Source of the DNA: Streptomyces sp. NRRL B-3428
GTDB taxonomy: Bacteria; Actinomycetota; Actinomycetes; Streptomycetales; Streptomycetaceae
Length of the DNA: 64,000 nucleotides
NCBI GenBank assembly: GCA_000721375.1
Contig: JOGW01000003.1
Location: 372,001 to 436,000 of the forward strand
Reading direction: 5' to 3'
Made by a program: the position numbers and the translations under genes. Numbering within the stretch: the first letter of the stretch is position 1; each line of letters begins with the position of its first letter. The notes under the pieces are model-generated. The model did no database searches, was not told where the DNA came from, and saw nothing but the letters and a program-made list of their open reading frames with translations. Of this stretch, positions 24,436 through 35,318 are shown in pieces.

Positions 24436-26184
24436 GTGTCCAGCACCGCGTCGAAGCGCACCCTGTACCGCCTGACCCGCGTCAAGGCGACCCCTGAGTC
24501 GATGCTCGAAGCCCTCGACGTCGACGCCCTCGACACCCTGGACGCGGTCGTGCGCGACGTCAGCGATCACATGGGAGTTCCCGCCCTCGCGGTGTCCTTC
24601 GCCGTAGCGAAGGAGGAAGCCGCCTGGGGCAAGGATGTCCTCCGGCTCGCCGGCGAATCGGACCTGCTGCAGAGCGAGCAGCGCACCGGCGCACTGCTCG
24701 TGCTCGCCGTCGACGACGTGGTGTACGCGATCGGCTTCGACCAGGGCTACCGGCTTCTCCCCGCCCAGCTCAAGGACGCACACTTCGGTCTGTCCTTCGG
24801 TATCCGCGCCATCAACCCGCGTCAGGTGCGGGACTTCACCGCCAGCGTCCTCGGCCAGGCGCGCATCGACAGTTCCCTGGTCCCTGCCGGCGCCTCCGTA
24901 CCGGCCCTCGGCCTCCGGGACCATGGGCGGATCATCCGCCACCTCGGCGGCTACCTCGACGAAGTCGACCTCACTGCAGGGAGCAGCACCAGGAACGGGG
25001 CCATGACCGCGGAGGGCGGCATCGGTCTCCGTATCAAACTCGGCACCACCCCCGCCTCACTGATCAAGGACATCCGCGCCATCGCCGCGATCTGCGAGCA
25101 CGTCGTTCCCCACCCCGACCTGGCCTTCGTCGAGCACATCACCGCGGTCAAGGACCCTTCCCTCATCGACGCGCTCGACGCGGAACTGGACGCCACGCTC
25201 GGCCGTCCCGCAGACGGCCGGATCGTCAGCGCTGTCCCCTTCTCCCAGAGCCCCGACCTGTCCCGGTCCACCGCCTGCACCATCAAGATCGGATCCTGCC
25301 CGCCCCACCTCCAGGACGAGTTCAGTCTCGACTACGTCCTGGAGCGGGCGCGTGTGATCAAGGCAGGCGCCCGCGTCATGGCGCTCCGGCAGGGCACCGT
25401 CGAACTGTTTCGTGACACGCTCTCCGCACGGACCGCGCTCGCCCCGCGCACCGCCTCCCTGGAAGCCCTGTCCAAGGAAACCGCCATGAAGTGGATCGAG
25501 GCCACCTTCTCCCTCAGCTCCCGCACGTTCTGTCTGCTCGACGGTGAGTGGTACGAGCTCGGGGCGGGCTACCTGCGCAACGTCAACGAGACCGTGGCTC
25601 CCCTGTTCCCCGACGCTCCCTCAGTCGATCTTCCCCGCTGGCCGCTCGTCGAGAAGCTCAACAGGAAGGGTATGCGCGTGATGCGTCCCGCAGACGAAGG
25701 CGACTACAACAAGCTGGCCGCCCAGGCCCGTCGCGGCTGGGTCTGCCTGGACAAGAAGAACGTCCACAACCCCTTTCGGGCAAGCAACTCCGTCGAGATC
25801 TGCGACCTGTTCACCGAGGACGACTCTCTTGTCCTCGTGAAGCCCGCGCACTCCTCTAGCCCGCTGAGTCACCTGTTCAGCCAGGCGCGCGTCTCCGTTG
25901 AGCTGCTCTTCGAGAACGCGGCCGTACGCGCGGAGTTCGCCCGGTCCGTACACGTCAACAGCGATCCGGCCCGCAGCATCCCCGAGGACTTCACCCCGCG
26001 CCGCGTCGTCTTCGCGATCCTTCTGAAGGACGGAGCCAAGCTCACGCCGGACTCCCTCTTCCCGTTCTCCGCCATCACCCTGGCCCAGACCGCGAAGTCC
26101 CTCGCCGCTCGCGGCGTGACCGTCGAAGTCATCGGCGTCGAAAGCGAGTCGACCCAGTCCGCCATGCGCGACGAGGCTGCATAG
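24436..26184 (+). CDS. TIGR04141 / DUF6119-family protein, sporadic, defence-associated
   Basis: 582 aa. Start GTG 24436 is chosen for the AGGAGA site just before it and because the family-like sequence begins there. The opening (R-T-L-Y-R-L-T-R-V) and the C-terminal block near residues 450-490 (V-E-I-C-D-L-F-T, then V-K-P-A-H-S-S-S-P-L-S-H-L-F-S-Q) match my recollection of the sporadically distributed TIGR04141 family, found near restriction genes. The usual L-D-K-K-N-V pattern is also present near residue 440. Molecular activity is not established to my knowledge. It is transcribed divergently from the restriction operon and probably belongs to the same defence module. Confidence 0.7.
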   Translation: MSSTASKRTLYRLTRVKATPESMLEALDVDALDTLDAVVRDVSDHMGVPALAVSFAVAKEEAAWGKDVLRLAGESDLLQSEQRTGALLVLAVDDVVYAIGFDQGYRLLPAQLKDAHFGLSFGIRAINPRQVRDFTASVLGQARIDSSLVPAGASVPALGLRDHGRIIRHLGGYLDEVDLTAGSSTRNGAMTAEGGIGLRIKLGTTPASLIKDIRAIAAICEHVVPHPDLAFVEHITAVKDPSLIDALDAELDATLGRPADGRIVSAVPFSQSPDLSRSTACTIKIGSCPPHLQDEFSLDYVLERARVIKAGARVMALRQGTVELFRDTLSARTALAPRTASLEALSKETAMKWIEATFSLSSRTFCLLDGEWYELGAGYLRNVNETVAPLFPDAPSVDLPRWPLVEKLNRKGMRVMRPADEGDYNKLAAQARRGWVCLDKKNVHNPFRASNSVEICDLFTEDDSLVLVKPAHSSSPLSHLFSQARVSVELLFENAAVRAEFARSVHVNSDPARSIPEDFTPRRVVFAILLKDGAKLTPDSLFPFSAITLAQTAKSLAARGVTVEVIGVESESTQSAMRDEAA

Positions 26185-26323
26185 CCGCCCGGGACTCTCG
26201 CCGTAAACACGCCCTCTATATCTCTCATCCGAACGAGGAGTCCTTTCAACAACCCAGAATTCCCGCAAGGGCAGCGGGCATCGTCTCCGGGGTCAGGGCA
26301 CCCAGGGAACGGCGGGAGGCTAC

Positions 26324-27715
26324 ATGGAACAGGCCCTCAACAAGCGGCAGCAGGCCGTGCTCGACTGGGTGGGCCAGGGGTGTCCCGACGGAGTCTGGCC
26401 GGACAGCACGTACAAGACCAGCGGACAAGCCCTGCAAAACCGAGGGCTCATCAAAATCACCAAACGCCGCGGGCATTGGAGCGCCCACCTCACCGAGAAG
26501 GGGCGGCAGCACCTCATCGAACGCGGAATCCGCCCCGTGGAGCAGAGCACCCGACCGCCGGAACGACCTGCCCGAAAACCGGCACCGCGGCGCCCCAGAG
26601 CCGCACCGAAGGCCCTGGCGAACTACGCGGACCAGCTACTCGAAGAACTGGCCGCTGCGAACGACGGCTCCCTCATCAAGCCCATCGAATCCGGCCCGCA
26701 CGCCGTGAATTGGGCGTCACGAGTCAATGCCGCCCGCAAGTCCGGCAAGATCCCACACACGCAGGAACTCCACGGATACCGCACCCACCGCGGCTACGAG
26801 ATCAAGCTGGTCGACATCCCTGCCTGGCGCCTCGCGGAACTCACCCCGCTCCCAGTGCCGGCCAGACTCACCAAACCCCATGCCGTCGTGGCCGCCCTCC
26901 AGAAGCAACCGCAGCCCATGGGCCTGACCAAACCCCTCCAGGGCCGAGCCCTGCGCATCATCCACACCCTCATCACCGCCACCGAAGCACAAGGCCACAA
27001 GGCAGCGCTCGGAACCACACAAGGCGCTCCCCCGCCCCATCGGCGGCGCAAGGTACCACCGCACTTCTCCATCACTGCCCAAGGCGAAAGTGTCGGCTTC
27101 CTCGTCCTTCAAGAACAGGACCGCAGCGAACACGTCCCCACGGACAAAGAACTCGCCGACGCCAAGAAGTACTCATGGATGCGCATCCCCCGCTTCGACT
27201 ACACCCCCTCCAGCCGGCTGCGTTTCATACTCCGCGGCGGCAACCCGCACCGTGCAAGCGAATGGGCGGATCTCCCCGACCGGCCTCTGGAAGAGCAACT
27301 CGCCGAGATCGTGCAGGAGGTCGGCCTCCGTGGCGAAGCCGCGGAGCGCAAACGCCTCACGGACCAGAAAGCCAGAGAGGTAGAGCGAAAGCGCTGGGAA
27401 GCCGCCATGCAGGAAGCCCACGCCGCCTACGCCCACGCCTACCGCGTCAAACACCTCGGAGAACAGGCGGACACCTGGCACCAGGCCAGCCGACTGACCG
27501 AATACACCGCAGCAGTACGCAACCACGTCACATCACTGCCACCCGGGCAGGAGCGAACCGAGATCGAGGCGTGGCTGGCGTTCGCGGACGCGCACCTCCA
27601 ATTCCTCACCGAATCGGTCTCAGCGCCGAAACTGGCCACGCCACCAAAGCCCAGCGGCGACGACCTCAAGCCTTTCCTCGGCCACTGGAGCCCCTACGGA
27701 CCCCGCTCCTACTGA
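26324..27715 (+). CDS. Unrecognised 463-aa island protein with N-terminal winged-helix-like segment
   Basis: No family is recognised with confidence. Residues 1-70 look like a small winged helix: N-K-R-Q-Q-A-V-L-D-W-V, then T-S-G-Q-A-L-Q-N-R-G-L-I-K-I-T-K-R-R-G-H-W-S-A-H-L-T-E-K-G. A basic, proline-rich linker (about 73-95) follows. The middle part contains aromatic/basic strands (W-M-R-I-P-R-F-D-Y-T-P-S-S-R-L-R-F). A charged coiled coil (about 325-375, K-R-L-T-D-Q-K-A-R-E-V-E-R-K-R-W-E) precedes a short C-terminal tail. A GGGAGG site precedes the ATG. It stands 139 bases after the TIGR04141-like gene, in the same direction. Confidence 0.7.
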   Translation: MEQALNKRQQAVLDWVGQGCPDGVWPDSTYKTSGQALQNRGLIKITKRRGHWSAHLTEKGRQHLIERGIRPVEQSTRPPERPARKPAPRRPRAAPKALANYADQLLEELAAANDGSLIKPIESGPHAVNWASRVNAARKSGKIPHTQELHGYRTHRGYEIKLVDIPAWRLAELTPLPVPARLTKPHAVVAALQKQPQPMGLTKPLQGRALRIIHTLITATEAQGHKAALGTTQGAPPPHRRRKVPPHFSITAQGESVGFLVLQEQDRSEHVPTDKELADAKKYSWMRIPRFDYTPSSRLRFILRGGNPHRASEWADLPDRPLEEQLAEIVQEVGLRGEAAERKRLTDQKAREVERKRWEAAMQEAHAAYAHAYRVKHLGEQADTWHQASRLTEYTAAVRNHVTSLPPGQERTEIEAWLAFADAHLQFLTESVSAPKLATPPKPSGDDLKPFLGHWSPYGPRSY

Positions 27716-27731
27716 GCCGGACCAGGGGAAC

Positions 27732-28145
27732 TCACACCGCCACAAGCCGGACCCGCTCGCCGCACAGCTTGGCCATGTCGTCAATATCGGAAGTCAGCAT
27801 GACCACGGGGCGGTGCTGTCGCAGCGCGGCCTCGGCGACGGCCGCATCGATCGCGTACTTGTGCCCGTGCAACCCGGCATTCATCAGCAGCTTTGAGGCC
27901 GCCCTCGCCTCTTCGTCACCGACCGGGACGACCCGCAGCCCGGAAAGCACCCAGTTCAGGCGGGACTTGTTCGTACGGGCATGGACGGCCTCGATGATGG
28001 TGAGCGCACTGATCACGACCTCCATGCCGCGCGAGCGCGCCTCAGCGATCAGAGCCACCACCTGCTGGTCATCGGCGAGCAGCTTCGAGAGCCCTTCGCT
28101 GTCCAGGACGAGCGTCCCCTCGTGACTCAGCCTGCGGCGGGCCAC
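27732..28145 (-). CDS. PIN-domain toxin (VapC-like ribonuclease)
   Basis: 137 aa PIN-domain nuclease. The acidic metal site is readable: L-D-S-E-G-L near residue 15, I-I-E-A-V-H near 50, Y-A-I-D-A-A-V-A-E near 98, and T-S-D-I-D-D near 118. Such toxins cleave RNA (often tRNA or rRNA) when not bound by an antitoxin. The gene overlaps the antitoxin end by 19 bases. It lies near the right end of the island, where such a pair could stabilise the element. Confidence 0.85.
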   Translation of the reverse strand: MARRRLSHEGTLVLDSEGLSKLLADDQQVVALIAEARSRGMEVVISALTIIEAVHARTNKSRLNWVLSGLRVVPVGDEEARAASKLLMNAGLHGHKYAIDAAVAEAALRQHRPVVMLTSDIDDMAKLCGERVRLVAV

Positions 28146-28411
28146 TCGGCCTCCTCGGCGAACACCTCGTCAAAGACCTGCCGCGCCCGCTGACGAGCCG
28201 GCTCGGAGACCGGCCCCTTGCGGCTCTCGTAGTCCGCCAGGTACTCGTCCAGGACCTGCCCGCGCAACTCACGCTCGACCGCCTCGGCGATGAACGCGGA
28301 GAACTCCCGCTTCCCCACTCGCGCCCGGATCGCCTCCGCCGTCCCCTCCGGCAGCGACAGGCTCACCCGCGTCGCCGGGCCTTCCCCGATGCTGTACGTC
28401 GTCTCAGCCAT
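28127..28411 (-). CDS. Antitoxin partner of the PIN toxin
   Basis: A 94-aa protein. The N-terminal strand-helix-helix (A-T-R-V-S-L-S-L-P-E-G-T-A-E-A-I-R-A-R-V) and E-F-S-A-F-I-A-E-A-V look like a ribbon-helix-helix DNA-binding fold. A charged, Ala/Glu-rich C-terminal tail would wrap the toxin. It comes first in the operon, as usual, and its coding end overlaps the toxin start. ATG 28411 is chosen as the first methionine before the fold. It probably represses its own promoter in the 28412-28480 stretch. Confidence 0.8.
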   Translation of the reverse strand: MAETTYSIGEGPATRVSLSLPEGTAEAIRARVGKREFSAFIAEAVERELRGQVLDEYLADYESRKGPVSEPARQRARQVFDEVFAEEAEWPAAG

Positions 28412-28492
28412 GCCCTCGATTGTGTCAAACGAGTAGGAAAAATGCCACGCCCGCACTACCTTCACAGCTCGACCTGTGCCCTGCTCGCGCAA

Positions 28493-28607
28493 ATCCCAGC
28501 ACAGCCACCCCCATCCCATCCCAGCACAATCCCAGCACGGTACGGATGACCAGGGATGACGACAGGTGACGAGGGGTCAGCTATCCCAGCACCATCCCAG
28601 CACGGGA
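28493..28607. repeat. Right-end ATCCCAGCAC repeat cluster
   Basis: Five direct copies of ATCCCAGCAC start at 28493, 28518, 28529, 28583 and 28594. Two pairs are 11 bases apart, and the last pair repeats the 25-base left-end block exactly. All copies point the same way. With the left-end pair this gives seven copies, found only near the two island ends. Confidence 0.8.
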
Positions 28608-28615
28608 AAAAACTA

Positions 28616-28643
28616 AGGGCCCGACCCCGAAGAGTCGGACCCT
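28616..28643. terminator. Hairpin near the right end of the island
   Basis: AGGGCCCGAC and GTCGGACCCT form a 10-base stem with one mismatch around an 8-base loop, preceded by an A-run. It could terminate ychF transcription in the rebuilt 3' region. Confidence 0.6.
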
Positions 28644-28692
28644 CTCTGACCTGCACGTTTGCTAGATCGGCGACGTGGTGATACGTCAGCCG

Positions 28693-29781
<1,089 letters not shown>

Positions 29782-29942
29782 GTTGGACCGACTTCCCGTA
29801 CGTACGTGATGAGTGAGGGCTTCGAGCGAATGGTGGCAGCCCTCTCGGGCGGGCCGACACACCAGTTTAGGGCCGCGACAGGCCGCGTGCGGCCCGGGCT
29901 GTTCCAGGCGTCACCGTCCGTGCTCCGACGTAACGTAGAGGA

Positions 29943-30698
29943 ATGGAGATCTTCGGTGTGGACATCGGCGGATCCGGGATCAAGGGTGCTCCCGTCGACC
30001 TTGAGCGCGGCGATCTGGCACAGCCGCGGCACAAGGTTCTGACGCCGCACCCGGCGACTCCGGAGGCCGTCGCGGAGTGCGTACGTGAGGTCGTCGGGCA
30101 TTTCGGCTGGTCGGGACCGGTGGGGGTCACGTTTCCCGGGGTCGTCACGGGCGGCTCCACGATTCGTACGGCCGCCAATGTCGACAAGGGATGGGTCGAT
30201 ACGGATGCGCGGGCGCTGCTGAGCGGAGCCATCGGTGGGCTGCCGGTGACCGTGCTCAATGACGCGGACGCCGCCGGGGTGGCCGAGATGCGGGTGGGCG
30301 CGGGCAAGGGCCGCGGCGGGACCGTGATGCTGCTGACGTTCGGTACGGGGATCGGCAGCGCGCTGTTCGTCGACGGCAAACTCGTACCCAATACGGAGCT
30401 CGGGCATCTGGAGCTGCACGGGCACGACGCGGAGAAGCGGGCCTCGACCAAGGCGCGCGACGACGAGCAGCTGACCTGGGAGCACTGGGCCCGGCGGGTG
30501 CAGAAGTATCTGGCGCATCTGGAGATGCTGTTCTCGCCGGAGCTGTTCATCATCGGGGGCGGGGTGAGCCGGAAGTCGGAGAAGTTTCTGCCGTTGATCG
30601 AGGGGATCAAGGCGGAGCTGGTGCCGGCCGAGCTGCTCAACAACGCGGGGATCGTGGGGGCGGCGATGGCCGCGCGTGAGGAGCACCTGCCGGGGTGA
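29943..30698 (+). CDS. ppgK: Polyphosphate glucokinase
   Basis: A 251-aa ROK-family kinase. The phosphate motif D-I-G-G-S-G-I-K-G is at residues 7-15. Catalytic N-D-A-D-A-A-G lies near 100, L-T-F-G-T-G-I-G-S near 132, and E-L-G-H-L-E near 152. The G-H-D-A-E-K-R-A-S segment is characteristic of the polyphosphate-using actinobacterial enzyme. It phosphorylates glucose with polyphosphate (and ATP) to glucose-6-phosphate in the cytoplasm. ATG start; it is divergent from ychF with about 160 bases between them. Confidence 0.94.
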   Translation: MEIFGVDIGGSGIKGAPVDLERGDLAQPRHKVLTPHPATPEAVAECVREVVGHFGWSGPVGVTFPGVVTGGSTIRTAANVDKGWVDTDARALLSGAIGGLPVTVLNDADAAGVAEMRVGAGKGRGGTVMLLTFGTGIGSALFVDGKLVPNTELGHLELHGHDAEKRASTKARDDEQLTWEHWARRVQKYLAHLEMLFSPELFIIGGGVSRKSEKFLPLIEGIKAELVPAELLNNAGIVGAAMAAREEHLPG

Positions 30699-30804
30699 GC
30701 GCCGGGCCCCGAGCCCGGGCCGGAAACCGAACGGACGGCCAAGCCCGCCCAAAAGCGCGTGTCCCACGCCCTTAATGCCGTAATGGCCCGCCTACGTTGG
30801 GTCG

Positions 30805-31467
30805 GTGGAGCAACACAGGATCCGGCCCGCCCAGGACGCTCAGCGTCGCCAAGCCCAAGCCCAAGCCCAAGCGCCGGCCTCGGCCGCGCTGCCGCCCCAG
30901 GCAGGGGCCCCCGATGCGGCGCACGGCGTCCGTCGGACCGCCCCGCGCCCCCGCCCCCTCGCGGACACCGACGGCCCGCCGGCCGCGCGTGCCCTGCGCG
31001 GTTCGGTGCAGGCCGTACGCAGGGGATGGACGGCCGTCCGTACGATGCCGAACCCGCGGCTCACCGGCCTCGGCGCCGGACTCTTCGCGACCGTGGTGCT
31101 GCTCTTCGTGGCATGTGTGGACCGGCTGCTCTTCGAGGGGTCGGTCGCGCTGTACGGCTGTGTGTTCCTGCCGGTCAGCGCACTGACCGCGTACTGGGTA
31201 CGGCCGGCCGACCTGGTGACCGCACCGGTCGCCGTACCGATCGCGTTCGCCCTCGGACTGCTGCCCATCGCGGGCGGCAGCGGCGGTTTCGGCGGTCAGC
31301 TGATGGGGCTGCTCACGGCGCTCGCGCTGAACGCGGGCTGGCTGTACGGGGGCACGCTGGTCGCGGGCCTGATCGCCTCCGTACGCAAGATCCGTGAAAT
31401 GAGCAGGCGGCGGGCCATGCGCGCTGCCGCGCACCGCCCGCCGCACAGAAGAACGGACCGCGCCTAG
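30805..31467 (+). CDS. DUF6542-type membrane protein
   Basis: 220 aa. The N-terminal third is disordered and rich in Gln, Ala, Pro and Arg, including a Q-A-Q-A-Q-A-Q-A run from a CAAGCC DNA repeat. About residues 80-195 contain four hydrophobic helices, including [14 protein letters not shown] and [13 protein letters not shown]. The tail is basic. GTG start at 30805. The placement between ychF/ppgK and ispH and the topology fit the DUF6542 proteins of Streptomyces, whose function is unknown. It converges on ispH. Confidence 0.75.
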   Translation: MEQHRIRPAQDAQRRQAQAQAQAPASAALPPQAGAPDAAHGVRRTAPRPRPLADTDGPPAARALRGSVQAVRRGWTAVRTMPNPRLTGLGAGLFATVVLLFVACVDRLLFEGSVALYGCVFLPVSALTAYWVRPADLVTAPVAVPIAFALGLLPIAGGSGGFGGQLMGLLTALALNAGWLYGGTLVAGLIASVRKIREMSRRRAMRAAAHRPPHRRTDRA

Positions 31468-31496
31468 AAGAACCGGACGCGGAGAGAACCGATCGC

Positions 31497-32483
31497 CTAG
31501 AGGGTCTCGGCCTCGGCCCGCAGATCCCGCCGCAGCTCCTTGGGCAGCGAGAACGTGATGGACTCCTCGGCCGCCTTCACCGTCTCCACGTCCTCGTAGC
31601 CGCGCTGGGCCAGCCACTCGAGGACCTCGTCGACCAGGATCTCGGGGACGGAAGCACCCGAGGTGACACCGACCGTCGAAACACCCTCCAGCCAGCCCTC
31701 CTCGATCTCGGACGCGAAGTCCACGAGGTACGAGGCCTGCGCACCGGCCTGCAGCGCGACCTCGACCAGGCGCTTGGAGTTGGACGAGTTGCGCGAGCCG
31801 ACCACGATGACGAGATCCGACTCGGCGCCCATCTGCTTGACCGCGAGCTGACGGTTCTGCGTGGCGTAGCAGATGTCGTCGGAGGGCGGGGAGACAAGGC
31901 CGGGGAACTTGGTCTTGAGCGCGTCGACCGTCTCCATCGTCTCGTCGACGGAGAGCGTGGTCTGCGAGAGCCAGACGACCTTGGACGGGTCGCGGACCTC
32001 GACCTTCTCGACGTCCTTGGGGCCGTCGACCAGCTGGATGTGGTCGGGGGCCTCGCCGGAGGTGCCGATGACCTCTTCGTGGCCCTCGTGGCCGATCAGG
32101 AGGATGTCGTAGTCCTCGTCGGCGAACCGGATCGCTTCCTTGTGGACTTTGGTGACCAGGGGGCAGGTGGCGTCGATGGTGGCGAGCCGGCCCTGCTTGG
32201 CCTCCTCGTGGACGGTCGGGGCGACGCCGTGCGCGGAGAACATCACGATGTTGCCCGGCGGCACCTCCTCCGTCTGCTCGACGAAGATCGCGCCCTTACG
32301 TTCCAGGGTCTGCACCACGTACTTGTTGTGCACGATCTCGTGCCGGACATAGACCGGCGCCCCGTACTGCTCCAGGGCCTTCTCGACGGCGATCACAGCG
32401 CGGTCCACACCCGCGCAGTAGCCGCGGGGGGCGGCGAGCAGGACACGCTTGTCCGACGGGCGGGAGGGGCTCGTTGCAGTCAT
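31497..32483 (-). CDS. ispH: 4-hydroxy-3-methylbut-2-enyl diphosphate reductase
   Basis: 328 aa. This is the last enzyme of the MEP isoprenoid pathway, an iron-sulfur reductase giving IPP and DMAPP. The three cluster cysteines are C23 (P-R-G-Y-C-A-G-V), the one in D-A-T-C-P-L-V-T-K and the one in [11 protein letters not shown]. The H-E-I-V-H-N motif and the S-N-S-K-R substrate motif are intact. ATG 32483 is preferred; an in-frame ATG lies nine bases upstream, and both are near a GGGGTG. It stands alone, divergent from the permease. Confidence 0.95.
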   Translation of the reverse strand: MTATSPSRPSDKRVLLAAPRGYCAGVDRAVIAVEKALEQYGAPVYVRHEIVHNKYVVQTLERKGAIFVEQTEEVPPGNIVMFSAHGVAPTVHEEAKQGRLATIDATCPLVTKVHKEAIRFADEDYDILLIGHEGHEEVIGTSGEAPDHIQLVDGPKDVEKVEVRDPSKVVWLSQTTLSVDETMETVDALKTKFPGLVSPPSDDICYATQNRQLAVKQMGAESDLVIVVGSRNSSNSKRLVEVALQAGAQASYLVDFASEIEEGWLEGVSTVGVTSGASVPEILVDEVLEWLAQRGYEDVETVKAAEESITFSLPKELRRDLRAEAETL

Positions 32484-32567
32484 GCACCCCATCGTAAGGC
32501 CGCGCTCAACAGGTCAAAGATCCCCACCTTTGGGAGGCTGGTGTCCGAGTTGACCAGGAGGCGCAGG

Positions 32568-33980
32568 ATGTCCGCAGAGACCGGCGAGGTCCCGACCGGC
32601 GGCGAGGTACCGACCGGCGGGCACGAGGGACTGCGGCGCAGTCTGGGCTTTCGTGACCTGGTCGTCTACGGTCTGCTCTTCATCGCCCCGATGGCGCCCG
32701 TCGGTGTCTTCGGCGCACTTGACGCGAAATCGCACGGCGCGGTCGCCCTCGTCTACATCGTGGCGACGGTCGCGATGGCCTTCACCGCGTACAGCTATGC
32801 GCAGATGGTGCGGGTCGTGCCGCTGGCGGGTTCGGTGTTCGCGTACGCGCGGGCGGCGCTGGGGCGCGGGCCCGGGTTCATCGCCGGGTGGATGGCGATG
32901 CTGGACTATCTGCTGATCCCGGCCGTCGCGTATCTGTTCTGCGGGATCGCGATGAACGCCCTTGTGCCCGATGTGTCGCGCTGGGTGTGGACGGCGCTCG
33001 CGGTTTTGATCACGACGGCGTTGAATCTCATCGGCGTTCGGACGGCGGCGAAGGCCGGATTCCTGGTCCTGGCCATGGAGATCGTCGTCCTGCTGGTCTT
33101 CATGGTGTCGGCGGTGGTCGTGCTCGTACGGGACGGGGCACAGCGCGACTGGCTGTCGCCGCTGACGGGCGACGGGACCTTCGCGCTGTCGGCCGTGCTC
33201 GGTGCGGTCTCGATCGCGGTGCTCTCCTACCTCGGCTTCGACGCGATCGCCTCCTTCGCCGAGGAGGTCACGGGCGGGTCGGCGAAGGTGGCGCGGGCGG
33301 TGCTGTTCTGTCTGGCGCTCGCGGGCTTCCTGTTCATCGCGCAGACGTATCTCGTCGCGCTCCTCGAACCGATGTCGTCGGCGCAGCTCGCGGCGGACCC
33401 GGAGAAGCAGGGATCCGCGTTCTACGACGCGGTGGACGTCTCGGTCGGCACCTGGCTGCACGACCTGGTGGCGGTCAGCAAGGCGATCGGTGCGGCCTTC
33501 GCGGCGCTCGCGGGGCAGGCCGCGGCGGCGCGGCTGCTGTTCGCGATGGGGCGCGACCGGCGGCTTCCGAAGGTGCTCTCGCGTACGGACTCCGGGGTGC
33601 CCCGGGTCGCCCTCGCCATCGCCGGGACGATCACGCTGGTCGCGGCGGTGTGGGCGGCTTCGCGGGACGACGGCATGGACCACCTGGTCTCGGTCGTCGA
33701 CATCGGCGCCCTTGTCGCCTTCACGATGCTGCACGCGTCGGTGGTGTCCTGGTTCGCCGTCCTGAAGCGCGGTGGAGCGGTGAACTGGTTCAAGCACGTG
33801 GTGGTGCCGGTGCTCGGTGCGGCGATCGCGATCGCGGTGATCGTGGAGGCGTCCAGGGCGGCGCAGATCGTGGGCGCGTGCTGGCTGGTGATCGGGCTCG
33901 CAGTGCTGTTCGTGCAGCGCGGACGTCCTGCCGGTGACTCGGCCGGAGGTTCCGCCGGGGAGCCGCGCACCGCCGCGTGA
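32568..33980 (+). CDS. APC-superfamily amino acid permease
   Basis: 470 aa with about 12 transmembrane helices. The first has the consensus-like G-F-R-D-L-V-V-Y-G-L-L-F-I-A-P-M-A-P, and the later Y-L-G-F-D-A-I-A-S-F-A-E-E-V helix carries the usual APC signature. The N-terminal tail contains a short repeat (E-V-P-T-G-G twice). It probably imports an amino acid or amine by proton symport; the substrate cannot be read. The ATG follows AGGAGGCGCAGG. The next gene, xseA, begins about 40 bases after the stop. Confidence 0.88.
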   Translation: MSAETGEVPTGGEVPTGGHEGLRRSLGFRDLVVYGLLFIAPMAPVGVFGALDAKSHGAVALVYIVATVAMAFTAYSYAQMVRVVPLAGSVFAYARAALGRGPGFIAGWMAMLDYLLIPAVAYLFCGIAMNALVPDVSRWVWTALAVLITTALNLIGVRTAAKAGFLVLAMEIVVLLVFMVSAVVVLVRDGAQRDWLSPLTGDGTFALSAVLGAVSIAVLSYLGFDAIASFAEEVTGGSAKVARAVLFCLALAGFLFIAQTYLVALLEPMSSAQLAADPEKQGSAFYDAVDVSVGTWLHDLVAVSKAIGAAFAALAGQAAAARLLFAMGRDRRLPKVLSRTDSGVPRVALAIAGTITLVAAVWAASRDDGMDHLVSVVDIGALVAFTMLHASVVSWFAVLKRGGAVNWFKHVVVPVLGAAIAIAVIVEASRAAQIVGACWLVIGLAVLFVQRGRPAGDSAGGSAGEPRTAA

Positions 33981-34019
33981 CCGCCGGCGTTGTCGGAGCG
34001 CGCCACTACCCTCCTACGC

Positions 34020-35318
34020 ATGGCTCTCAACACATCCGCCGACGCTCCCCTGCCCGTGGGCGAGGTCTCGCGGCTCATCGGGGGGTGGATCGACCGGCTC
34101 GGCGCGGTATGGGTCGAGGGGCAGATCACTCAGCTCTCGCGGCGGCCCGGGGCCGGTGTGGTGTTCCTGACGCTGCGCGATCCCTCGTACGACATCTCGA
34201 TCAGCGTCACCTGCTACCGGGCCGTCTTCGACGCCGTGGCCGATGTGGTCTCCGAGGGCGCGCGGGTGGTCGTGCTCGCGAAGCCCGAGTGGTACGCGCC
34301 GCGCGGCCAGCTCTCGCTGCGGGCCACGGAGATAAAGCCGGTCGGGGTCGGTGAACTGCTCGCCCGTATCGAGCAGTTGAAGAAGTCCCTGGCAGGCGAG
34401 GGACTCTTCGCGGCCGAGCGCAAGAAGCGGCTGCCGTTCCTGCCGCAGCTGATCGGTCTGGTCACCGGCCGGGCGTCGGCGGCCGAGCGCGATGTCCTGG
34501 AGAATGCGCAACGCCGCTGGCCCGCCGTCCGTTTCGAGGTACGGAACGTGGCGGTACAGGGCGTGCACGCCGTGCCGCAGGTGGTGCAGGCGGTCAAGGA
34601 GCTCGACGAGCTCGACGCCGTGGACGTGATCATCGTGGCGCGCGGCGGCGGCAGCGTGGAGGATCTGCTGCCGTTCTCGGACGAGCAGCTGATCAGGGCC
34701 GTCTCCGCCTGCCGTACGCCGGTGGTGTCCGCGATCGGGCACGAGCCGGACTCGCCGCTGCTCGACCTGGTGGCCGACCTGCGTGCGTCCACGCCCACGG
34801 ACGCGGCGAAGAGGGTCGTGCCGGACGTCGGCGAGGAGCTGGACCGGGTGCGGCTGATGCGCGAACGGGCCCTGCGGGCGGTGGGCACAAAGCTCGACCG
34901 CGAGGAGCGCGGGCTCGCCGACGCGCTGTCGCGGCCCTCGATGGCGCATCCGCACCGGATGGTCGAGGAGCGCGAGCAGCAGATCGACGCGGCCCTCGAC
35001 CGCAGCCGTCGCACGCTCGGGCATCTGCTGGACCGCGCGGACTCGGAGCTGACGCACACCCTGGCCCGGGTGGTGGCGCTCTCCCCGGCGGCGACGATGC
35101 GGCGCGGCTACGCGGTGCTGCAGCGCGGGGACGGCTCGGTCGTACGCGACCAGGCCGAGGTGGCGCAGGGCGAGGCGCTGCGCGCGCGGGTCGCCGAGGG
35201 CGAGTTCACGGTCACGCGGACCGACGGGGACGTACTGACAAGTGACGACGTACAGGCAAGTGACGACGTACTGACAAGTGACGACGTACAGGCAAGTGAA
35301 GAGGAGAACGGGGCATGA
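34020..35318 (+). CDS. xseA: Exodeoxyribonuclease VII large subunit
   Basis: 432 aa. An N-terminal OB fold ([10 protein letters not shown]) comes first. The catalytic domain follows with [13 protein letters not shown] and the [14 protein letters not shown] motif, then [12 protein letters not shown] and a long helical region. With xseB it degrades single-stranded DNA from both ends. The C-terminus carries an odd acidic tail from an 18-base tandem repeat (see 35229-35300). ATG 34020 is preceded by a TACCCT-like -10 and no ribosome site, so it is probably leaderless; a TTG 30 bases upstream is less likely. Confidence 0.94.
   Translation: MALNTSADAPLPVGEVSRLIGGWIDRLGAVWVEGQITQLSRRPGAGVVFLTLRDPSYDISISVTCYRAVFDAVADVVSEGARVVVLAKPEWYAPRGQLSLRATEIKPVGVGELLARIEQLKKSLAGEGLFAAERKKRLPFLPQLIGLVTGRASAAERDVLENAQRRWPAVRFEVRNVAVQGVHAVPQVVQAVKELDELDAVDVIIVARGGGSVEDLLPFSDEQLIRAVSACRTPVVSAIGHEPDSPLLDLVADLRASTPTDAAKRVVPDVGEELDRVRLMRERALRAVGTKLDREERGLADALSRPSMAHPHRMVEEREQQIDAALDRSRRTLGHLLDRADSELTHTLARVVALSPAATMRRGYAVLQRGDGSVVRDQAEVAQGEALRARVAEGEFTVTRTDGDVLTSDDVQASDDVLTSDDVQASEEENGA
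35229..35300 (+). repeat. In-frame 18-base tandem repeat at the 3' end of xseA
   Basis: Four 18-base units alternate in two forms, so a 36-base unit is repeated twice (35229-35264, 35265-35300). They encode D-V-L-T-S-D / D-V-Q-A-S-D twice, ending in S-E. The array ends 15 bases before the xseB start. Confidence 0.9.
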
